A stretch of 64,000 bases of DNA. Origin: Rubrivivax sp. GTDB taxonomy: Bacteria; Pseudomonadota; Gammaproteobacteria; Burkholderiales; Burkholderiaceae_C. The notes under the pieces were generated by a model. That model was not told the DNA's origin. It was given only the letters and a program-made list of their open reading frames with translations, and made no database searches. Shown one piece after another: positions 1 to 8,715 of the stretch (positions are counted from its first letter, which is position 1; every line of letters begins with the position of its first letter). The stretch covers positions 1 to 64,000 of the forward strand of contig JAIXYO010000007.1 of NCBI GenBank assembly GCA_027490215.1, given 5' to 3'. Made by a program: the position numbers and the translations under genes.

Positions 1-50
1 AGACAGCCACGGTTGTGTTCAACGGGCTTCAACCGCAACAGTGGCTCTCG

Positions 51-178
51 GAGCGGTGTGGTGGGGTGCCGTGTGGAGTGAAGTAAAGGAGGAGGGCCGG
101 ATGGACTCGCGAGAAGCGCTTGAGTCGACAACCGGCCCGGGGGACATGAACGCAACACGGCACCCCACCGCACCGCTC
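51..178 (+). repeat. Structured palindromic element, copy 1 (candidate RNA)
   Basis: A 24-nt 5' arm at 51-74 pairs with a 3' arm at 155-178; every position pairs and one pair is a U-G wobble. Inside the outer stem is a core shared with copies 2 and 3: GAAGTAAAGGAGGAGGGCC at 79-97, an inner stem GGGCCGG/CCGGCCC, an apical segment with GACTCG and GAAGC, and GGGGGACATGAACGC on the way out. A small apical stem GACTC/GAGTC is also visible. No protein reading is shared among the copies. The paired arm changes make a folded RNA the best reading, but a DNA-level palindrome (MITE-like) is not excluded. Confidence 0.8.
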
Positions 179-448
179 TCGCGCAGATTGAGCACTGAAG
201 ACCTCTGCCCGCGAAAGACTGAAATGGCCGGGCCCGGACTTACGAAGTCCTCAGGCCATTGAACGCAACCGCTGCTTGGCAACCCTACACCGCACAACAC
301 GGCGAGCTACCTCCCCTGCAACAACCTCAACCCGTTGAACACCACCATCGGGCACGCGCCCATGTCGACGGCTTCCATGGCGGCGTGGGTGCCACAGCGC
401 ATCAACGCCGCTTCTGCCTGGCGCTGATCGAACCGGTGCAGCGCGCCC
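179..448. other. Gene-poor stretch after palindromic element
   Basis: No convincing gene lies between element copy 1 and the end of the cytochrome gene at 449. A minus-strand 51-codon reading starting with GTG at 462 and stopping at 307 is open, but it has no recognisable family. The short string GAACGCAAC occurs inside the element and again near 259. I see nothing else I can support. Confidence 0.5.
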
Positions 449-1768
449 TCAGCGCATGCCACCGTCCCGATACCGAAGGACGTCCAACGGCGTCACCGCG
501 TCCGCGCGGTTGCCCCAGCTGCGGCGCAGGTGGGTCAGCAGTGCGGCCACATCGTCGTTGCTGAAGGTCTGCGCGAACGGCGGCATGCCGTAGGGCCGCG
601 GGTTGCCGGTGGTGGCTGGCGCAAAGCCGCCTTCGAGGACGATGCGCACCAGGTTCGCTGGCACTGCCATCGTCACCGCGCGGTTGCCAGCCAGCGGCGG
701 GTAGGCGCCAGCGACGCCCTCCCCGCGCTCGCCGTGGCAGCTGGCGCAGTGGTCGGCATACAGCGTCGCACCGTGGGCGTCTTTCGCTACAGCCGAGGCC
801 GGCTCTGCCGGCGCTGGCACGGCCACTGCGCCCTCTCCCAGCGTTTTCAGGTAGACGGCCATCGCGCCCAGGTCGGCGTCGCTCAGGTGCTGCGTGCTGC
901 GCAGCACCACCTCGCCCATCGGGCCCGAGGCCACGGCCAGCGCGCCATGGCGATCGACCACGCCGGTCTTCAATAGCGCCACGATCTCTGCTTCGGCCCA
1001 GTCGGCCACACCGGCTTCGCGCGCGTCGGTGAGCGACGGCGCATACCAGTTCTGCACCGGGATCAGGCCACCGCCGAGGTCCAGCGGGCCGGTCGTGCCG
1101 CCCAGCGCATTGCGGTGCGCATGGCAGGCGTTGCAGTGGCCCAGGCCCTGCACCAGGTAGGCACCGCGGTTCCATTCGGCTGAACGGGATGTGTCGGGCT
1201 GGAACTCGCCGGGCCGGAAATACAGCGCACGCCAGACGGCGAGCGCGGCCTGGGTGTTGAACGGAAAACTCAGGTCGTGCGGCCGGGCGGGCTGCACCAC
1301 CGGCGGCAGGCTGCGCAGGTAAGCGTAGATCGCATCCGAGTCGGCACGGCTGACCTGCGTGGTGCTGGTGTACGGGAAGGCCGGCACCAGCAGCCGGCCA
1401 TCGGCCGAGCGCCCGTGGTGCATCGCGCGCCAGAAGGCCGGCGCCGACCAGCGCCCCAGGCCGGTCTGCTCGTCGGGCGTCAGGTTGCTGCTGTAGACGG
1501 TGCCGAACGGCGTGTCGATACCGCGCCCGCCGGCATACGGCTCGCCACCACGCGAGGTGTGGCAGGCCATGCAGTTGCCGGTCCGAGCGAGGTACGCACC
1601 ACGCGCCACCAGTTCAGTACTGGGGGGCTGGCTGGGTGGCTGTGCCGCGGCGATCTCGGCGCTCAGGTCGCCCTCCCCGCGCAGGTTCAGCGCGACGACC
1701 CCGGCTGCCAACGCACCCATGACGGCAGCGCTTGCCAGGGCCCACAACCCGATCCGACTGCGGCTCAT
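449..1768 (-). CDS. Triheme cytochrome c, membrane-anchored electron carrier
   Basis: This 439-residue protein starts with a hydrophobic N-terminal segment (about residues 7-28), probably an uncleaved anchor or signal, followed by three CxxCH haem-binding motifs: CMACH 66-70, CNACH 212-216 and CASCH 341-345. Three haems in one chain is the layout of the cytochrome subunit of membrane alcohol, gluconate or aldehyde dehydrogenases, which passes electrons from a periplasmic dehydrogenase to quinone or an oxidase. No dehydrogenase gene lies next to it here, so the substrate is unknown. Its ATG overlaps the stop of the upstream dihaem cytochrome gene by 4 nt (ATGA), which implies translational coupling. 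Confidence 0.85.
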   Translation of the reverse strand: MSRSRIGLWALASAAVMGALAAGVVALNLRGEGDLSAEIAAAQPPSQPPSTELVARGAYLARTGNCMACHTSRGGEPYAGGRGIDTPFGTVYSSNLTPDEQTGLGRWSAPAFWRAMHHGRSADGRLLVPAFPYTSTTQVSRADSDAIYAYLRSLPPVVQPARPHDLSFPFNTQAALAVWRALYFRPGEFQPDTSRSAEWNRGAYLVQGLGHCNACHAHRNALGGTTGPLDLGGGLIPVQNWYAPSLTDAREAGVADWAEAEIVALLKTGVVDRHGALAVASGPMGEVVLRSTQHLSDADLGAMAVYLKTLGEGAVAVPAPAEPASAVAKDAHGATLYADHCASCHGERGEGVAGAYPPLAGNRAVTMAVPANLVRIVLEGGFAPATTGNPRPYGMPPFAQTFSNDDVAALLTHLRRSWGNRADAVTPLDVLRYRDGGMR

Positions 1769-2490
1769 CGGACGGCGCCCGCCGCGGTTGCCGCTTCGGC
1801 GCTGACCCCGCCGCAGGCCGCAGGCAGCTTGTGGCCGTCAGGCAAGGCCGTCAGCGGCTTGCCGCCGGCTGGCACCGGCTGCGCCGCGAGCCAGTGCGAG
1901 ACCGCATCGATGTCGGCCAGGCTGAGCTGCTGCGCGACATGCGCCATGCAGTCGGGTGCCTGCGCGCGACGCTTGCCGCTGCGCCAGGCGCCAAGCTGCG
2001 CGTTGACGTAATCACGCGGCAGGCCGAGCAGGCCGGGGATGGCCGGGGCCACGCCCATCATCGTGTCGCCATGGCACTGGTTGCAGGCCGGCACGCCACG
2101 GACGGCGTCGCCTTGTCGCACGATTTGTTCGCCACGCTGCAGGGTGGCGGGCGCCACGGTGGACGGTTGCGGTGCGGGGTACGGCACCTCGAGCGCTGCG
2201 AAGTGGGCGGCGATCTCCTGCAGGTAGGCATCACTGAGCGGGTCGACCAGCGAAGTCATCGGCCCGTAGTCGCGTCGGCCATCGCGGAAATTCAGCAGTT
2301 GGTGATACAGGTAGCCAGCCGGCTTGCCCGCCAGCCGTGGCTGGTAACCGCCGATCGTGGCGCGGCCTTGCGCACCGTGGCATGCGGTGCAGGCCTGCAG
2401 CCGCTGGGCCAGCGTGTCCTCGAACGGCGGCGCGGCATGGGCCGCGGCAGTGATCAGCCAGGCCAACAACAGGATTACGGATTTCTTCAT
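1765..2490 (-). CDS. Dihaem cytochrome c (c4-like)
   Basis: This is a 241-residue exported protein. It has a clear signal peptide (MKKSV, a hydrophobic stretch, then an AHA-A cleavage region near residue 19) and two CxxCH motifs, CTACH in the N-terminal half and CNQCH near residue 138. Two tandem cytochrome c folds of this size match the cytochrome c4/c553 type that shuttles electrons in the periplasm. It is first in a two-gene unit with the triheme cytochrome, and the two probably form one electron transfer chain. The last 20 or so residues are Ala-rich and look unstructured. The dehydrogenase or oxidase partner is not in the window. Confidence 0.85.
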   Translation of the reverse strand: MKKSVILLLAWLITAAAHAAPPFEDTLAQRLQACTACHGAQGRATIGGYQPRLAGKPAGYLYHQLLNFRDGRRDYGPMTSLVDPLSDAYLQEIAAHFAALEVPYPAPQPSTVAPATLQRGEQIVRQGDAVRGVPACNQCHGDTMMGVAPAIPGLLGLPRDYVNAQLGAWRSGKRRAQAPDCMAHVAQQLSLADIDAVSHWLAAQPVPAGGKPLTALPDGHKLPAACGGVSAEAATAAGAVR

Positions 2491-2498
2491 CAGGAAGT

Positions 2499-3167
2499 TC
2501 AGGACGTTGGAGTGGACCCATGGGGCCCATGCGTATCGATCAGTGTCGCGGCGTCTTCACGGCCGATGGCCGTCAGGCCTTGAACGACACCAGCGCGGTC
2601 GGCCGCCGAGCGGTTCTGGCTGACCTTCCACTTGCCTTTCAGCGCGCTCAGCTCGACCTCGATGCCAACGATGGCGCGCTGGGTCGTTGCAATGTAATCG
2701 GCTGGCGCATCGCTGACCTTCCACGGCACAGGGCGAGCCGCCTCGTGCAGGTCGGTCAAGGTCGACACCAGTGCATGCACCCAGGTGGCGTCATCGCGAA
2801 CGACCAATCGGCCACGCGCCTCGACCAGCACGTAATTCCAGGTCGGCACCACCTTGCCGGTCTCCCGCTTGGTCGCATACCAAGCCGGAGAGATGTAGGC
2901 CTGCGGGCCCTGGAACACCACCAGCACCTCGGCATCGGTGCGCGCCTCACGCCACACCGGGTTGGCCCGCGCCACATGCGCGACCAGCGTGCCGTGCGGA
3001 CCGCGCCCCTCGTCGAGGTGGAACGGCAGCGCGTTGGCCTCGACGGGTGCAGGCGCGCCGTCAGCGTGGGGTCTCGACTGAGTGATCAGCAGGCCCAGCG
3101 GGTGAGTGCGCATCAGCTGATGCAACACCTCGACACGGGATTCTTCGAAGTGGGATGGCAGATACAT
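2499..3167 (-). CDS. FMN-binding negative transcriptional regulator, PaiB family
   Basis: The protein has 222 residues, the usual length for the PaiB (Pfam FMN_bind_2) family. The family signature begins at residue 1 (MYLPSHF) and includes the AYISPAWY segment near residue 90 and the late KWKVSQNR segment. In Bacillus, PaiB represses sporulation and protease genes; members have a split-barrel flavin-binding fold. The role here is not known. It is transcribed divergently from a TetR-type regulator 123 bp away, so the regulator may control this gene. The stop lies 8 bp from the start of the dihaem cytochrome gene, so the two could share a transcript. Confidence 0.8.
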   Translation of the reverse strand: MYLPSHFEESRVEVLHQLMRTHPLGLLITQSRPHADGAPAPVEANALPFHLDEGRGPHGTLVAHVARANPVWREARTDAEVLVVFQGPQAYISPAWYATKRETGKVVPTWNYVLVEARGRLVVRDDATWVHALVSTLTDLHEAARPVPWKVSDAPADYIATTQRAIVGIEVELSALKGKWKVSQNRSAADRAGVVQGLTAIGREDAATLIDTHGPHGSTPTS

Positions 3168-3290
3168 GGGAATGCGGCGAACCGGGAGTGTCGATCGTAG
3201 AACCAGCGCCGACCGGATCGGACCCGGGGGTCTTGCTGTCTTTCGATCGCAGGAAGACGCCTGTCAAAGAGCGGCCCCTACACTTTGCGG

Positions 3291-3902
3291 ATGCCCCGCA
3301 CCCCGTTCAAGGAGCAGATGCTCCGCGCGCGCGAAGACGCGATCGTTGCCTCGGTGAACCGCCTGCTGGCCGAAAAAGGCTACGACCTGATGACCGTCGA
3401 CGAGGTCGCAGCCGATGTCGGCATCGCCAAGGCGAGCCTGTACAAGCACTTTGCATCGAAGGAGGCACTGGCCGCCGCCGCCATGGTGCGGCTGCTCGAC
3501 CGCGCGCTGGCCTTCATCGCGACGCTGGACTCGCACCCGACAGCCCGCGCGGTCGACCACCTGCGGGCCGTGGCCCGCTGGTCGATGCAGGTGCAGATGG
3601 CCGGCGAGATGCCATCGCTGCCTTCGCAGAACTCGGCGCTGCGCGCAGCGCTTGCGAACGACGCCGGCTACCTGCAGCGGCTGATGGTCGTCAGCGACAA
3701 GCTGGGCGCCTGGATCGTGGCGGCGCAGAGTGCGGGTCAGCTGAACCGGCAGCTGCCGCCGGAGGTGGTGCTCTACACGCTGTTCGCGCGGGCCTGCGAC
3801 CCGGTGCTGGGCCTGCTGAAGCTGTCCGGCCAGCATTCGGACGAACGAATCATTGAGTTGCTGCTGTCGACCTGCTTCGACGGGCTGAGCGGCGCCGACT
3901 GA
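3291..3902 (+). CDS. TetR/AcrR family transcriptional regulator
   Basis: This is a 203-residue protein with an N-terminal TetR-type DNA-binding domain (about residues 10-57): a helix containing AIVASVNRLLAEKGYD, the helix-turn-helix, then the recognition signature KASLYKHFASKEAL. The rest is an all-helical ligand-binding and dimerisation domain of the kind that varies between family members. I chose the ATG at 3291; a TTG at 3285 is also in frame. It lies head to head with the paiB-like gene, so autoregulation together with control of that gene is the natural guess. The ligand cannot be read from the sequence. Confidence 0.85.
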   Translation: MPRTPFKEQMLRAREDAIVASVNRLLAEKGYDLMTVDEVAADVGIAKASLYKHFASKEALAAAAMVRLLDRALAFIATLDSHPTARAVDHLRAVARWSMQVQMAGEMPSLPSQNSALRAALANDAGYLQRLMVVSDKLGAWIVAAQSAGQLNRQLPPEVVLYTLFARACDPVLGLLKLSGQHSDERIIELLLSTCFDGLSGAD

Positions 3903-3918
3903 GGCGGCTAGTCGCGAC

Positions 3919-4716
3919 TCACACCTCGACGGTGAGCAGCCCGTTGTAGTGATCGGCCTCACCCTTGCGGCTGTGGCCGCGGGCGTTGCAGATCACGCGC
4001 GTCTCGCTCTTGCCGTTCGGGCCACTCGGATGCGCGATACGGTAGTCGTGGCGGCTGTGCAGGTGGCCGTGGATCCACAGATCGGCGTGTGGCAGCAGCT
4101 CATCGTCGGCGTTGCAGAAGCTGGCGGTGCCAGGCTGCTTGCCGTAGCGCGGGTCGGCGCTGCGCACGCTGGGCGCGTAGTGGGTGATGACGACCGTCGC
4201 GTCCCAGGCCTCGTCGGGCGACGCCGGTGTGCGCACCAATTCCACAGCAAGCCAGTCGCGACAGGCCAGCGCCAGGGCGCGTACCGCAGCAGCATCGAAA
4301 GGTGCGCCGTGGTGTGTCGATCGCATCACGTCGACGAAGTAGGTGGCCGCGCGCATCGCGCGCGCCTGCTGGGCGCTGCCGAACAGCTCGAAATCACTCC
4401 AGCGGGTGGTAGCGACGAAACGGATTCGCCGGCCCTGCACATCGGTGCGGATGCAGCACTGCCTCTCCAGCATCGTGATGCCCAGCGATTCACAGCGTGC
4501 CCTCAGCGCGGGCGTTGCATCGTCAAGCTCGCGCTGGTCGAATTCGTGGTTGCCGGGGACGAAGATCACCGGTACCGGCCAACTGCCAAATCGGTCGAGT
4601 TCACGCCAGGTGCTGTCCACGTCGCCAGCCAGCACCAGCAGCTCGGCGCCCGGCGCTGGCTGCGGCTCGAAGACCTCGGTTTCCAGGTGCAGGTCGGACA
4701 GCAGCTGCAGGCGCAT
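3919..4716 (-). CDS. Calcineurin-like metallophosphoesterase
   Basis: This 265-residue protein begins at the ATG at 4716, because the phosphoesterase fold starts immediately with LLSDLHLE. Metal-binding motifs follow in the standard order: D-x-H (SDLHLE), GD (LAGDVD), GNHE (VPGNHEFD), a histidine in VITHYAPS and GHLH near the C-terminus (IHGHLHSRHD). These make it a dinuclear metal-dependent phosphohydrolase; the substrate (nucleotide, phosphodiester or protein) is not evident. It starts 4 bp after the stop of the SEC-C protein gene, so the two form a unit. An upstream in-frame extension to 4818 overlaps that gene and lacks any family match. Confidence 0.85.
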   Translation of the reverse strand: MRLQLLSDLHLETEVFEPQPAPGAELLVLAGDVDSTWRELDRFGSWPVPVIFVPGNHEFDQRELDDATPALRARCESLGITMLERQCCIRTDVQGRRIRFVATTRWSDFELFGSAQQARAMRAATYFVDVMRSTHHGAPFDAAAVRALALACRDWLAVELVRTPASPDEAWDATVVITHYAPSVRSADPRYGKQPGTASFCNADDELLPHADLWIHGHLHSRHDYRIAHPSGPNGKSETRVICNARGHSRKGEADHYNGLLTVEV

Positions 4717-4720
4717 CTGA

Positions 4721-5491
4721 TCAGGTTTTGCCGTGACAGGCCTTGAACTTCTTGCCGCTGCCGCAGGGGCAGGGATCGTTGCGACCAGCCTTGGGCGCGT
4801 CGCGCTTGACGGTCTCAACCTTGAAGCGCGCCTTGCGGGTCAGGTCGGACAGGTCGGCCACCGCGATCACCAGGTCCTCGATCGCATCATCCAGCGTGGT
4901 CAGTGGCTGCTCCCGATCCAGCGTGGCGACCACCTCGCGCTCCTCGTCGCTCTCGGCTGGCAGGTGGCGGTAGAGCCGCGCCAATGCCGACAGCACCGCG
5001 TCGTCGCTCAGTTCGGAGAGGTCCGGGAAGCACTGCGTGGCGTGCTGAAAACCGGCGACCCAGGGCATCAGCGACTGCGACACCGGATGCAGGCCGGCCA
5101 GGGGGTCGGACTCGCCGTCGGCCACGTGCGGCGGCGACTGATCGTCGTCGGCTTCGAGCACCAGCGGGTCGAACCAGCCGTCTTCGGCGATCGCCCGGGT
5201 CAGCGCGGCGTGGCGGCGCAGGATCAGCGCGGTAGTCCGTTCCAGCCATGCGGCATCGACATCCTCCGGCAGCGGCGTGCCATCGAAGTCGAAGACGTGC
5301 GGCAGCCAGGTCGCAGTCTCCAGCAGCACTGGCTGCACCAGCACGCCGCACAGGAAGCCATCAAGCATCACCACATCGACCGGCTCCAGCGGCTCGGGTG
5401 TCTTCGTCAGCAGATCGTCGAGCTCGGCGAACTCGGCGTCGGTCAGGTCGCGGTGGACGCGAGACTGCGGAATGGTCGTGGGTTTGGGCAT
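4721..5491 (-). CDS. UPF0149/YecA-like protein with C-terminal SEC-C zinc motif
   Basis: The protein has 256 residues. The N-terminal two thirds match the UPF0149 (YecA/YgfB) helical family: MLDGFLCG near residue 43 and the [13 protein letters not shown] region near residue 145. The last 20 or so residues are a SEC-C motif ([17 protein letters not shown]), the same zinc-binding tail found on SecA, with three cysteines and a histidine as ligands. Such proteins are thought to associate with ribosomes or the Sec machinery through this tail, but no enzymatic activity is established. It is followed at 4 bp by the metallophosphoesterase gene. Confidence 0.85.
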   Translation of the reverse strand: MPKPTTIPQSRVHRDLTDAEFAELDDLLTKTPEPLEPVDVVMLDGFLCGVLVQPVLLETATWLPHVFDFDGTPLPEDVDAAWLERTTALILRRHAALTRAIAEDGWFDPLVLEADDDQSPPHVADGESDPLAGLHPVSQSLMPWVAGFQHATQCFPDLSELSDDAVLSALARLYRHLPAESDEEREVVATLDREQPLTTLDDAIEDLVIAVADLSDLTRKARFKVETVKRDAPKAGRNDPCPCGSGKKFKACHGKT

Positions 5492-5537
5492 GCGGGCTTT
5501 CGATGGAATGCCCGATTGTCGGGTGCCCGCCCTGAGC

Positions 5538-6032
5538 TCAGTCCGCGGGGTGAAACGTCAGCGCGACGCCGTTGTTGCAGTAGCGCTGGCCCGTGGGCGC
5601 CGGGCCATCGTTGAACACATGGCCGTGGTGGCCACCGCAGCAGGCGCAGTGGTACTCGGTGCGAGGGAAGATCAGCTGGTAGTCAGTCGTTGTCGCGAAC
5701 ACGCTGGGCAGGGTGGTGAAGAAACTGGGCCAGCCGGTACCGCTGTCGAACTTCATCTCCGAGCTGAACAGTGCCGTGCCGCAGCCGGCGCAGGCGTAGA
5801 CGCCAGCACGCTTTTCCCGGTTCAGCGCGCTGGAATGAGGCCGCTCGGTACCTTCTTCACGCAGCACGTGGAACTGCGCCGGGCTCAGACGCTGCTGCCA
5901 TTCGGCTGCGCTGAGGCTGAGCGAGGGCGCGTCGCCAGGGGCCTGCGCCGGGGCAGCGTCGGGTCGAGTCACCGAAGGCTTCGGCGCAAGGCCAAGGGCT
6001 GCGAGCAGCGAGCGAAGCGGGCTCGGTGGCAT
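5538..6032 (-). CDS. msrB: Peptide-methionine (R)-S-oxide reductase MsrB
   Basis: This 164-residue enzyme reduces methionine-R-sulfoxide in proteins. The MsrB domain starts near residue 40 ([20 protein letters not shown]) and contains two CxxC zinc pairs (CAGC, CACC), the GTGWPSF substrate loop and the catalytic cysteine in RYCNNGVAL. The roughly 40 residues before the domain are hydrophobic then Pro/Ala-rich. I placed the start at the ATG at 6032 because the longer in-frame reading to 6158 has no family match and runs into the divergent kinase's upstream region. The N-terminal stretch could be a weak signal or anchor, which is unusual for cytosolic MsrB. Confidence 0.9.
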   Translation of the reverse strand: MPPSPLRSLLAALGLAPKPSVTRPDAAPAQAPGDAPSLSLSAAEWQQRLSPAQFHVLREEGTERPHSSALNREKRAGVYACAGCGTALFSSEMKFDSGTGWPSFFTTLPSVFATTTDYQLIFPRTEYHCACCGGHHGHVFNDGPAPTGQRYCNNGVALTFHPAD

Positions 6033-6175
6033 GGCGGTGGATTTCTTCGCAAGGATGAATCGGCTGGGTCGAAGCCCAGCCGAGATTCTTTCCGATGTCC
6101 GGTTCACAGTGGCCCGGCAGCAGGTGGCACGTCGTTTGCAGAACCCCGGGTTTCGCACCAGAACCGTGCATCTCC

Positions 6176-7390
6176 ATGCCCTCCCTCATCCTGCGTCCTG
6201 CCCCGTCGTCTGCTCCGATCGTACCGACCGAGGGCGGGGCCTGGACCGAGCAACTTCAGTTGCTGCTCGAGTCGACCGGCGAAGGCATCTTCGGCGTCGA
6301 CATGTTCGGTTGCTGCAATTTCGTCAACAGCGCAGCGGCCGAGATGCTGGGCTACGCCACCGATGCGGTGCTCGGCCGCAACATGCACGAGCTGATCCAC
6401 CATACCCATGCCGACGGGGTACCCTACCCGGAGGCCGACTGCCCGATCTTCAACGCCTTCCGCCGTGGCTTGCCCTGTCGCATTGACAACGAGGTGCTGT
6501 GGCGAGCCGATGGCAGCGCGTTCTCGGCCGAGTACTCATCGCACCCGATCCTTGACGGCGGCGTGGTGCAGGGGGCGGTCGTCACCATGCGCGACATCAC
6601 CGAGCGCAAGCGCAGCGAGTCGCTGCTGCAGCAATCTCACGAGCAACTCGAACGCCGGGTCGCAGAGCGCACCGCCGAGTTGACGCAGGCGCTGGGCGCA
6701 CTGCGCGAGCTGTCGGCGTATTCGGAGTCGGTGCGCGAGGAAGAGCGCACCCGCATCGCCCGCGAGATCCACGACGAATTGGGCTCACTGCTGGTCGCAT
6801 TGAAGATGGACGTCGGCTGGGTCGAGAAGCGGGTGCAGGACCGCCCCGAGCTCAGAGGCAAGTGTCTTGGCATGGGCCGCACGATCGACACCGCTGTAGA
6901 CAACCTGGGCCGCATCATCACCGACCTTCGCCCGAGCATCCTCGACCATCAGGGTTTGTGGGCGGCTCTCGAATGGCAGGCGCAGGAGTTCATCGAGACC
7001 ACCGAGCTGCGCGCCGACCTGCAGATGCATGTCGCCGCACACACCGACCCACCGAGCGGCCCGGGAGGGGACCGCTGGGCGATCGCGGTGTTCCGCATCT
7101 TCCAGGAAATGCTGAGCAATGTCGCCCGGCATGCAAAGGCGAATTCCGTACGCATCCGCCTGTATGTCGACGGCCCGCCGCAAGCGACCTTGCATGTCGA
7201 GGTCCGCGACGACGGCGTCGGCGCCGAGCCGTCGGCATTGAACCACCCGCGCAGCTACGGCGTGATGGGCATGCGCGAGCGGGCCGGCCATTTCGGGGGC
7301 ACGCTGGAGATCGACAGCGTGCCGCGCCACGGCACCTGCGTGCGGCTCACCATGCCGATACCGCTGCCATCCCGCGAGGCCTCGCCATGA
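6176..7390 (+). CDS. PAS-domain sensor histidine kinase (NarL/LuxR-type partner)
   Basis: This is a 404-residue soluble kinase. An N-terminal PAS domain (about residues 25-145) opens with LLESTGEGIFGVD. A short coiled coil (about 148-180) leads to a HisKA_3 dimerisation helix with the phospho-accepting His in AREIHDELG (H199) and a C-terminal HATPase_c domain (FQEMLSNVARHAKA, DDGVGAEP, YGVMGMRERA). No transmembrane segment is visible, so it should sense a cytoplasmic signal. The ATG at 6176 fits the PAS start; a longer in-frame reading begins at 6095. Its stop overlaps the response regulator start by 4 nt (ATGA), so the pair is co-translated. Confidence 0.88.
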   Translation: MPSLILRPAPSSAPIVPTEGGAWTEQLQLLLESTGEGIFGVDMFGCCNFVNSAAAEMLGYATDAVLGRNMHELIHHTHADGVPYPEADCPIFNAFRRGLPCRIDNEVLWRADGSAFSAEYSSHPILDGGVVQGAVVTMRDITERKRSESLLQQSHEQLERRVAERTAELTQALGALRELSAYSESVREEERTRIAREIHDELGSLLVALKMDVGWVEKRVQDRPELRGKCLGMGRTIDTAVDNLGRIITDLRPSILDHQGLWAALEWQAQEFIETTELRADLQMHVAAHTDPPSGPGGDRWAIAVFRIFQEMLSNVARHAKANSVRIRLYVDGPPQATLHVEVRDDGVGAEPSALNHPRSYGVMGMRERAGHFGGTLEIDSVPRHGTCVRLTMPIPLPSREASP

Positions 7391-8058
7391 TCCGCGTGCT
7401 GATCTGCGACGACCACCTGATCGTGCGCCAGGGCATCAAGCAGATGCTGGCCGACACCGGCGACATCGTCGTGGCCGGCGAGGCCGACAACGGCCCGGAC
7501 GCGATCCGCAAGGTGCGCGAGGCCAGCACGGCCGACGCGTTGGACATCAAGGTGGTGCTGATGGACATCGCGATGCCGCAACGCGACGGACTCGACGTGC
7601 TGCGCCAGTTGAAGACGGAGTTCCCGAAGCTGCCGGTGCTGATGCTCAGCACCTACCCCGACAAGCAGTACGCGGTGCGCAGCCTGAAGCTGGGCGCGGC
7701 AGGCTATCTGAACAAGAGTGCCGACTCGGAGCAGATGTCCGCCGCGATCCGCAAGGTCGCGGCGGGTGGGCTGTTCATCACGCCAACGGTGGCCGAGCAC
7801 ATGGCGACAGCACTCGGGGCCGGGGTCGGTGCGACGCGCTCCGCCGACGAGCCGCTGCATGAGCGGCTGTCGCACCGCGAGTACCAGGTGTTCCGTCTGC
7901 TCGCCATCGGTCGCAGCGTCGGCGAGATCGCCGAGCAGCTGATCCTCTCGTCGAACACCGTCAGCACCTACCGCGCCCGCATCCTCGACAAGACCGGCGC
8001 GCGCAACGACGTCGAACTGGCGTTGTACGCGGTGAAGCAGGAACTGCTGCACGAGTGA
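7387..8058 (+). CDS. Response regulator, NarL/FixJ family with LuxR helix-turn-helix
   Basis: The 223-residue protein has an N-terminal receiver domain with the acidic pair at D8/D9, the phospho-acceptor D60 in VVLMDIAMPQRDG, a conserved T/S position (MLSTYPD) and K near 110. The C-terminal LuxR-type helix-turn-helix (about 158-215) carries LSHREYQVFRLLAIGRS and LSSNTVSTYRARIL. It is the cognate partner of the PAS kinase it overlaps. Targets are unknown; the next operon downstream handles cyanate, which makes that a testable but unproven target. A GC-rich stem (CCGCGCC/GGCGCGG) lies just after the stop but has no T tract. Confidence 0.9.
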   Translation: MIRVLICDDHLIVRQGIKQMLADTGDIVVAGEADNGPDAIRKVREASTADALDIKVVLMDIAMPQRDGLDVLRQLKTEFPKLPVLMLSTYPDKQYAVRSLKLGAAGYLNKSADSEQMSAAIRKVAAGGLFITPTVAEHMATALGAGVGATRSADEPLHERLSHREYQVFRLLAIGRSVGEIAEQLILSSNTVSTYRARILDKTGARNDVELALYAVKQELLHE

Positions 8059-8209
8059 GCGCGCCGCGCCATGCGGCGCGGCAACGCCCGATGGGGCGTC
8101 ATCCGGTTCCACGTCGATTGTTTGATCGAGCGCAAGCTCGACCACCCGTGTGCTGACAACATCGTGTCGCGTCCGGCGCCCCCGCAGGGCTGAACCCCGG
8201 AGGACTGCC

Positions 8210-8626
8210 ATGCAGACGACACCGACTCCCTTGACTGCTCGACACGCCATGCCGAGCCACGGCCACGGACCTGCGATGGCAGAGCCGATGAACAGCATGC
8301 TCAGGCACCGCCTGGACGACCTCGAACGGCGACTGGTCGACATGTCGCAGACGATGGATCGGCTGCTGCGCGAGTCGCCGGTGTCCGGCAACGACAACAC
8401 GGAAGCTACAACCGCAGTGCCCGGCGCGCGTCCGGACCAGTTGGTCCTGAGCGAAGTGCGAGCTGCCCAGGCCCGGCTGGAGGCCGGCAGCTACGGCCTG
8501 TGCGCTTCGTGCGACGCGCCGATCGAACGCCATCGGCTTGCCGGTCGGCCGCAGGTGCAGCACTGCGGATTCTGCGAACAGCAGCGGCGCCAGCGCGAGA
8601 CCCAGGGGGTGCCCTGCCGTTTGTAG
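8210..8626 (+). CDS. DksA/TraR family zinc-finger protein
   Basis: This 138-residue protein has a helical N-terminal half with a coiled-coil-like segment (LRHRLDDLERRLVDMSQ, near residues 30-50) and a C-terminal DksA/TraR C4 zinc finger: CASC, 17 residues, then CGFC. DksA-type proteins enter the RNA polymerase secondary channel and change promoter response, often with ppGpp. It lacks a clear DxxDxA tip motif in the coiled coil, so a full DksA role is uncertain. The ATG at 8210 follows GGAGGA with good spacing. It stands alone between the two-component system and the cyanate operon. Confidence 0.82.
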   Translation: MQTTPTPLTARHAMPSHGHGPAMAEPMNSMLRHRLDDLERRLVDMSQTMDRLLRESPVSGNDNTEATTAVPGARPDQLVLSEVRAAQARLEAGSYGLCASCDAPIERHRLAGRPQVQHCGFCEQQRRQRETQGVPCRL

Positions 8627-8715
8627 TGCCAGCCCTACGCGGTTTTCCCCACTCGTGCGATGGCGAGACGCGTGCTCGATGCATACGCTACTCCCATACT
8701 TCCTGGAGTAACCGC

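Noticed and set aside
1-270. Integron attC-like sites from the repeated GAACGCAAC/CAACCGCAAC strings near the palindromic element
   Set aside because: The reverse complement GTTGCGT does not fit GTTRRRY, there is no integrase gene, and no cassette array is visible.
307-462. 51-codon minus-strand ORF starting at a GTG next to the cytochrome stop
   Set aside because: No family match, no good ribosome-binding site, and too short to support by composition alone.
8059-8090. GC-rich stem CCGCGCC/GGCGCGG after the response regulator as terminator
   Set aside because: There is no T tract and the stem is short; it may be only local GC bias.
8650-8690. Possible sigma-54 promoter TGGCGAGACGCGTGCT before the cyanate operon
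   Set aside because: The spacing of GG and GC fits, but TGGCGA and GTGC match TGGCAC and TTGC too poorly to claim it.
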